From contig NZ_ABCT01000012.1 of NCBI RefSeq assembly GCF_000170915.1, positions 52,866 to 116,865 of the forward strand: a stretch of DNA of 64,000 nt. Direction: 5' to 3'. Below the pieces are notes generated by a model that made no database searches, had not been told where the DNA came from, and saw only the letters and a list, made by a program, of their open reading frames with translations. Each line of letters starts with the position of its first letter. Position 1 is the stretch's first letter. This stretch comes from Limnobacter sp. MED105 (GTDB lineage Bacteria; Pseudomonadota; Gammaproteobacteria; Burkholderiales; Burkholderiaceae_B). The translations under genes and the position numbers were made by a program. Below are positions 63,439 to 64,000 of the stretch, piece after piece.

Positions 63439-64000
63439 ATGCCTCAACTCGATCTGGAAAAAACACTGCGCCGCATCAAGGACAATCAGTGGGCCTTGGC
63501 CGACATTGATTGGGATGCCCCCGGCCGCGAGATGATCACTGAAGAACAGTGGCCCAAATTGAAAGCCTTCATGGCTGACCTGACCTGGATTGAACACATT
63601 GGTGCGCGCGGATTTGCCGCCATGGCCAAAAAAGCGCCGAATGACACTTTGAAAGAAATCTACACCTGGTTTCATGCAGAAGAGCAGCGCCATGCGAATG
63701 CTGAACTGGCTTTGATGCAACGCTGGGGCATGCTGGAAGACGGTGAAATTCCTGAGCCCAACATCAATCTGCGTTTAACCATTGATTGGCTGGACAAGTA
63801 CAGCGATGACATGCCCTTGAGCGTGCTGGGCAGCGTCATTCCCATGCTGGAAGTGACGCTGGACGGCGCATTGTGCAAGTTCCTGCTTGATGAAGTGAAA
63901 GACCCGGTGTGCCACGAGGTTTTCAAGAAGATTAATGCCGATGAAGCCCGCCATTTGGGCGTGGATTTTCACGTGCTGGAAATGATGGGACACGGCCCAA
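63439..64000 (+). CDS. Ferritin-like di-iron protein, C-terminus outside window
   Basis: The first 187 residues of a helical protein with two iron-binding EExxH/DExxH pairs: WFHAEEQRHAN (about residues 77-87) and NADEARHLGVDFHVLE (about 163-178), a ferritin-like oxygenase or reductase arrangement. It starts at ATG 63439 with AAGGAG 8 nt upstream and is cotranscribed with the SDR. The frame is open to base 64000. It may be an oxidase or hydroxylase acting with the dehydrogenase on a lipid-like substrate. Confidence 0.78.
   Translation, partial: MPQLDLEKTLRRIKDNQWALADIDWDAPGREMITEEQWPKLKAFMADLTWIEHIGARGFAAMAKKAPNDTLKEIYTWFHAEEQRHANAELALMQRWGMLEDGEIPEPNINLRLTIDWLDKYSDDMPLSVLGSVIPMLEVTLDGALCKFLLDEVKDPVCHEVFKKINADEARHLGVDFHVLEMMGHGP

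Overview
The window looks like a chromosomal segment of a Gram-negative betaproteobacterium, most likely Burkholderiales; the moderate GC, gene content and organisation would fit something like Limnobacter, but that name is an inference. Genes are dense, often joined by 4-nt ATGA overlaps. I found no tRNA, rRNA, CRISPR array, phage or insertion sequence.

Left third (1-19.6 kb): iron acquisition. A minus-strand operon running off the left edge encodes an SbnG-like aldolase/citrate synthase, an ATP-grasp ligase, an NIS synthetase, an MFS exporter and a second NIS synthetase (cut by the window). The order ATP-grasp, NIS, MFS, NIS matches the vibrioferrin operon pvsABCD. A divergent TonB-dependent receptor follows. 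Then come a pentaheme cytochrome c fusion, a PepSY/DUF3325/DUF3649 membrane set, a second TonB receptor and hemP (all minus), and divergently the operon imelysin, diheme oxidoreductase, imelysin-like, DUF1513. Fur boxes lie in front of the siderophore operon, the first receptor, and between hemP and the imelysin operon.

19.6-22.5 kb holds ordinary transporters (MFS, AEC, TMEM165/Gdt1).

Middle (22.5-46.8 kb): a periplasmic quinoprotein alcohol-oxidation island. It contains a DUF779 protein and aldehyde dehydrogenase, a ModE-type regulator, a SoxYZ-like carrier and MBL relay protein, a PQQ alcohol dehydrogenase carrying the lanthanide-type Asp-Tyr-Asp motif, a FadL channel, pqqABCDE followed by an ABC transporter, a porin, an AcoR-family sigma-54 activator, cytochrome c-550, a periplasmic binding protein of the MxaJ/XoxJ type, and a five-gene tungsten aldehyde oxidoreductase operon. 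I located eight -24/-12 (sigma-54) promoters by eye in this island, five of them in front of operons that also carry a shared inverted repeat TGTTNC-N5-GRAACA about 70-155 bp upstream. These are best explained as one regulon of the encoded activator. Together the genes would oxidise an alcohol in the periplasm, then the aldehyde by NAD-linked and tungsten enzymes.

Right part (46.8-64 kb): a structured intergenic element, a TAXI-TRAP transporter with DUF1850, a NarL-type two-component pair, a degenerate MBL-fold secreted protein, an unusual TolQ/TolR-like membrane module with lipoproteins, a 1532-residue hybrid sensor kinase, and a TetR regulator divergent from a short-chain dehydrogenase and a ferritin-like di-iron protein that runs off the right edge.

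Non-coding stretches of about 300 bases or more: 27721-28020, 37761-38107 and 40499-40814 are promoter regions described below; 46770-47234 is the repeat-rich element.
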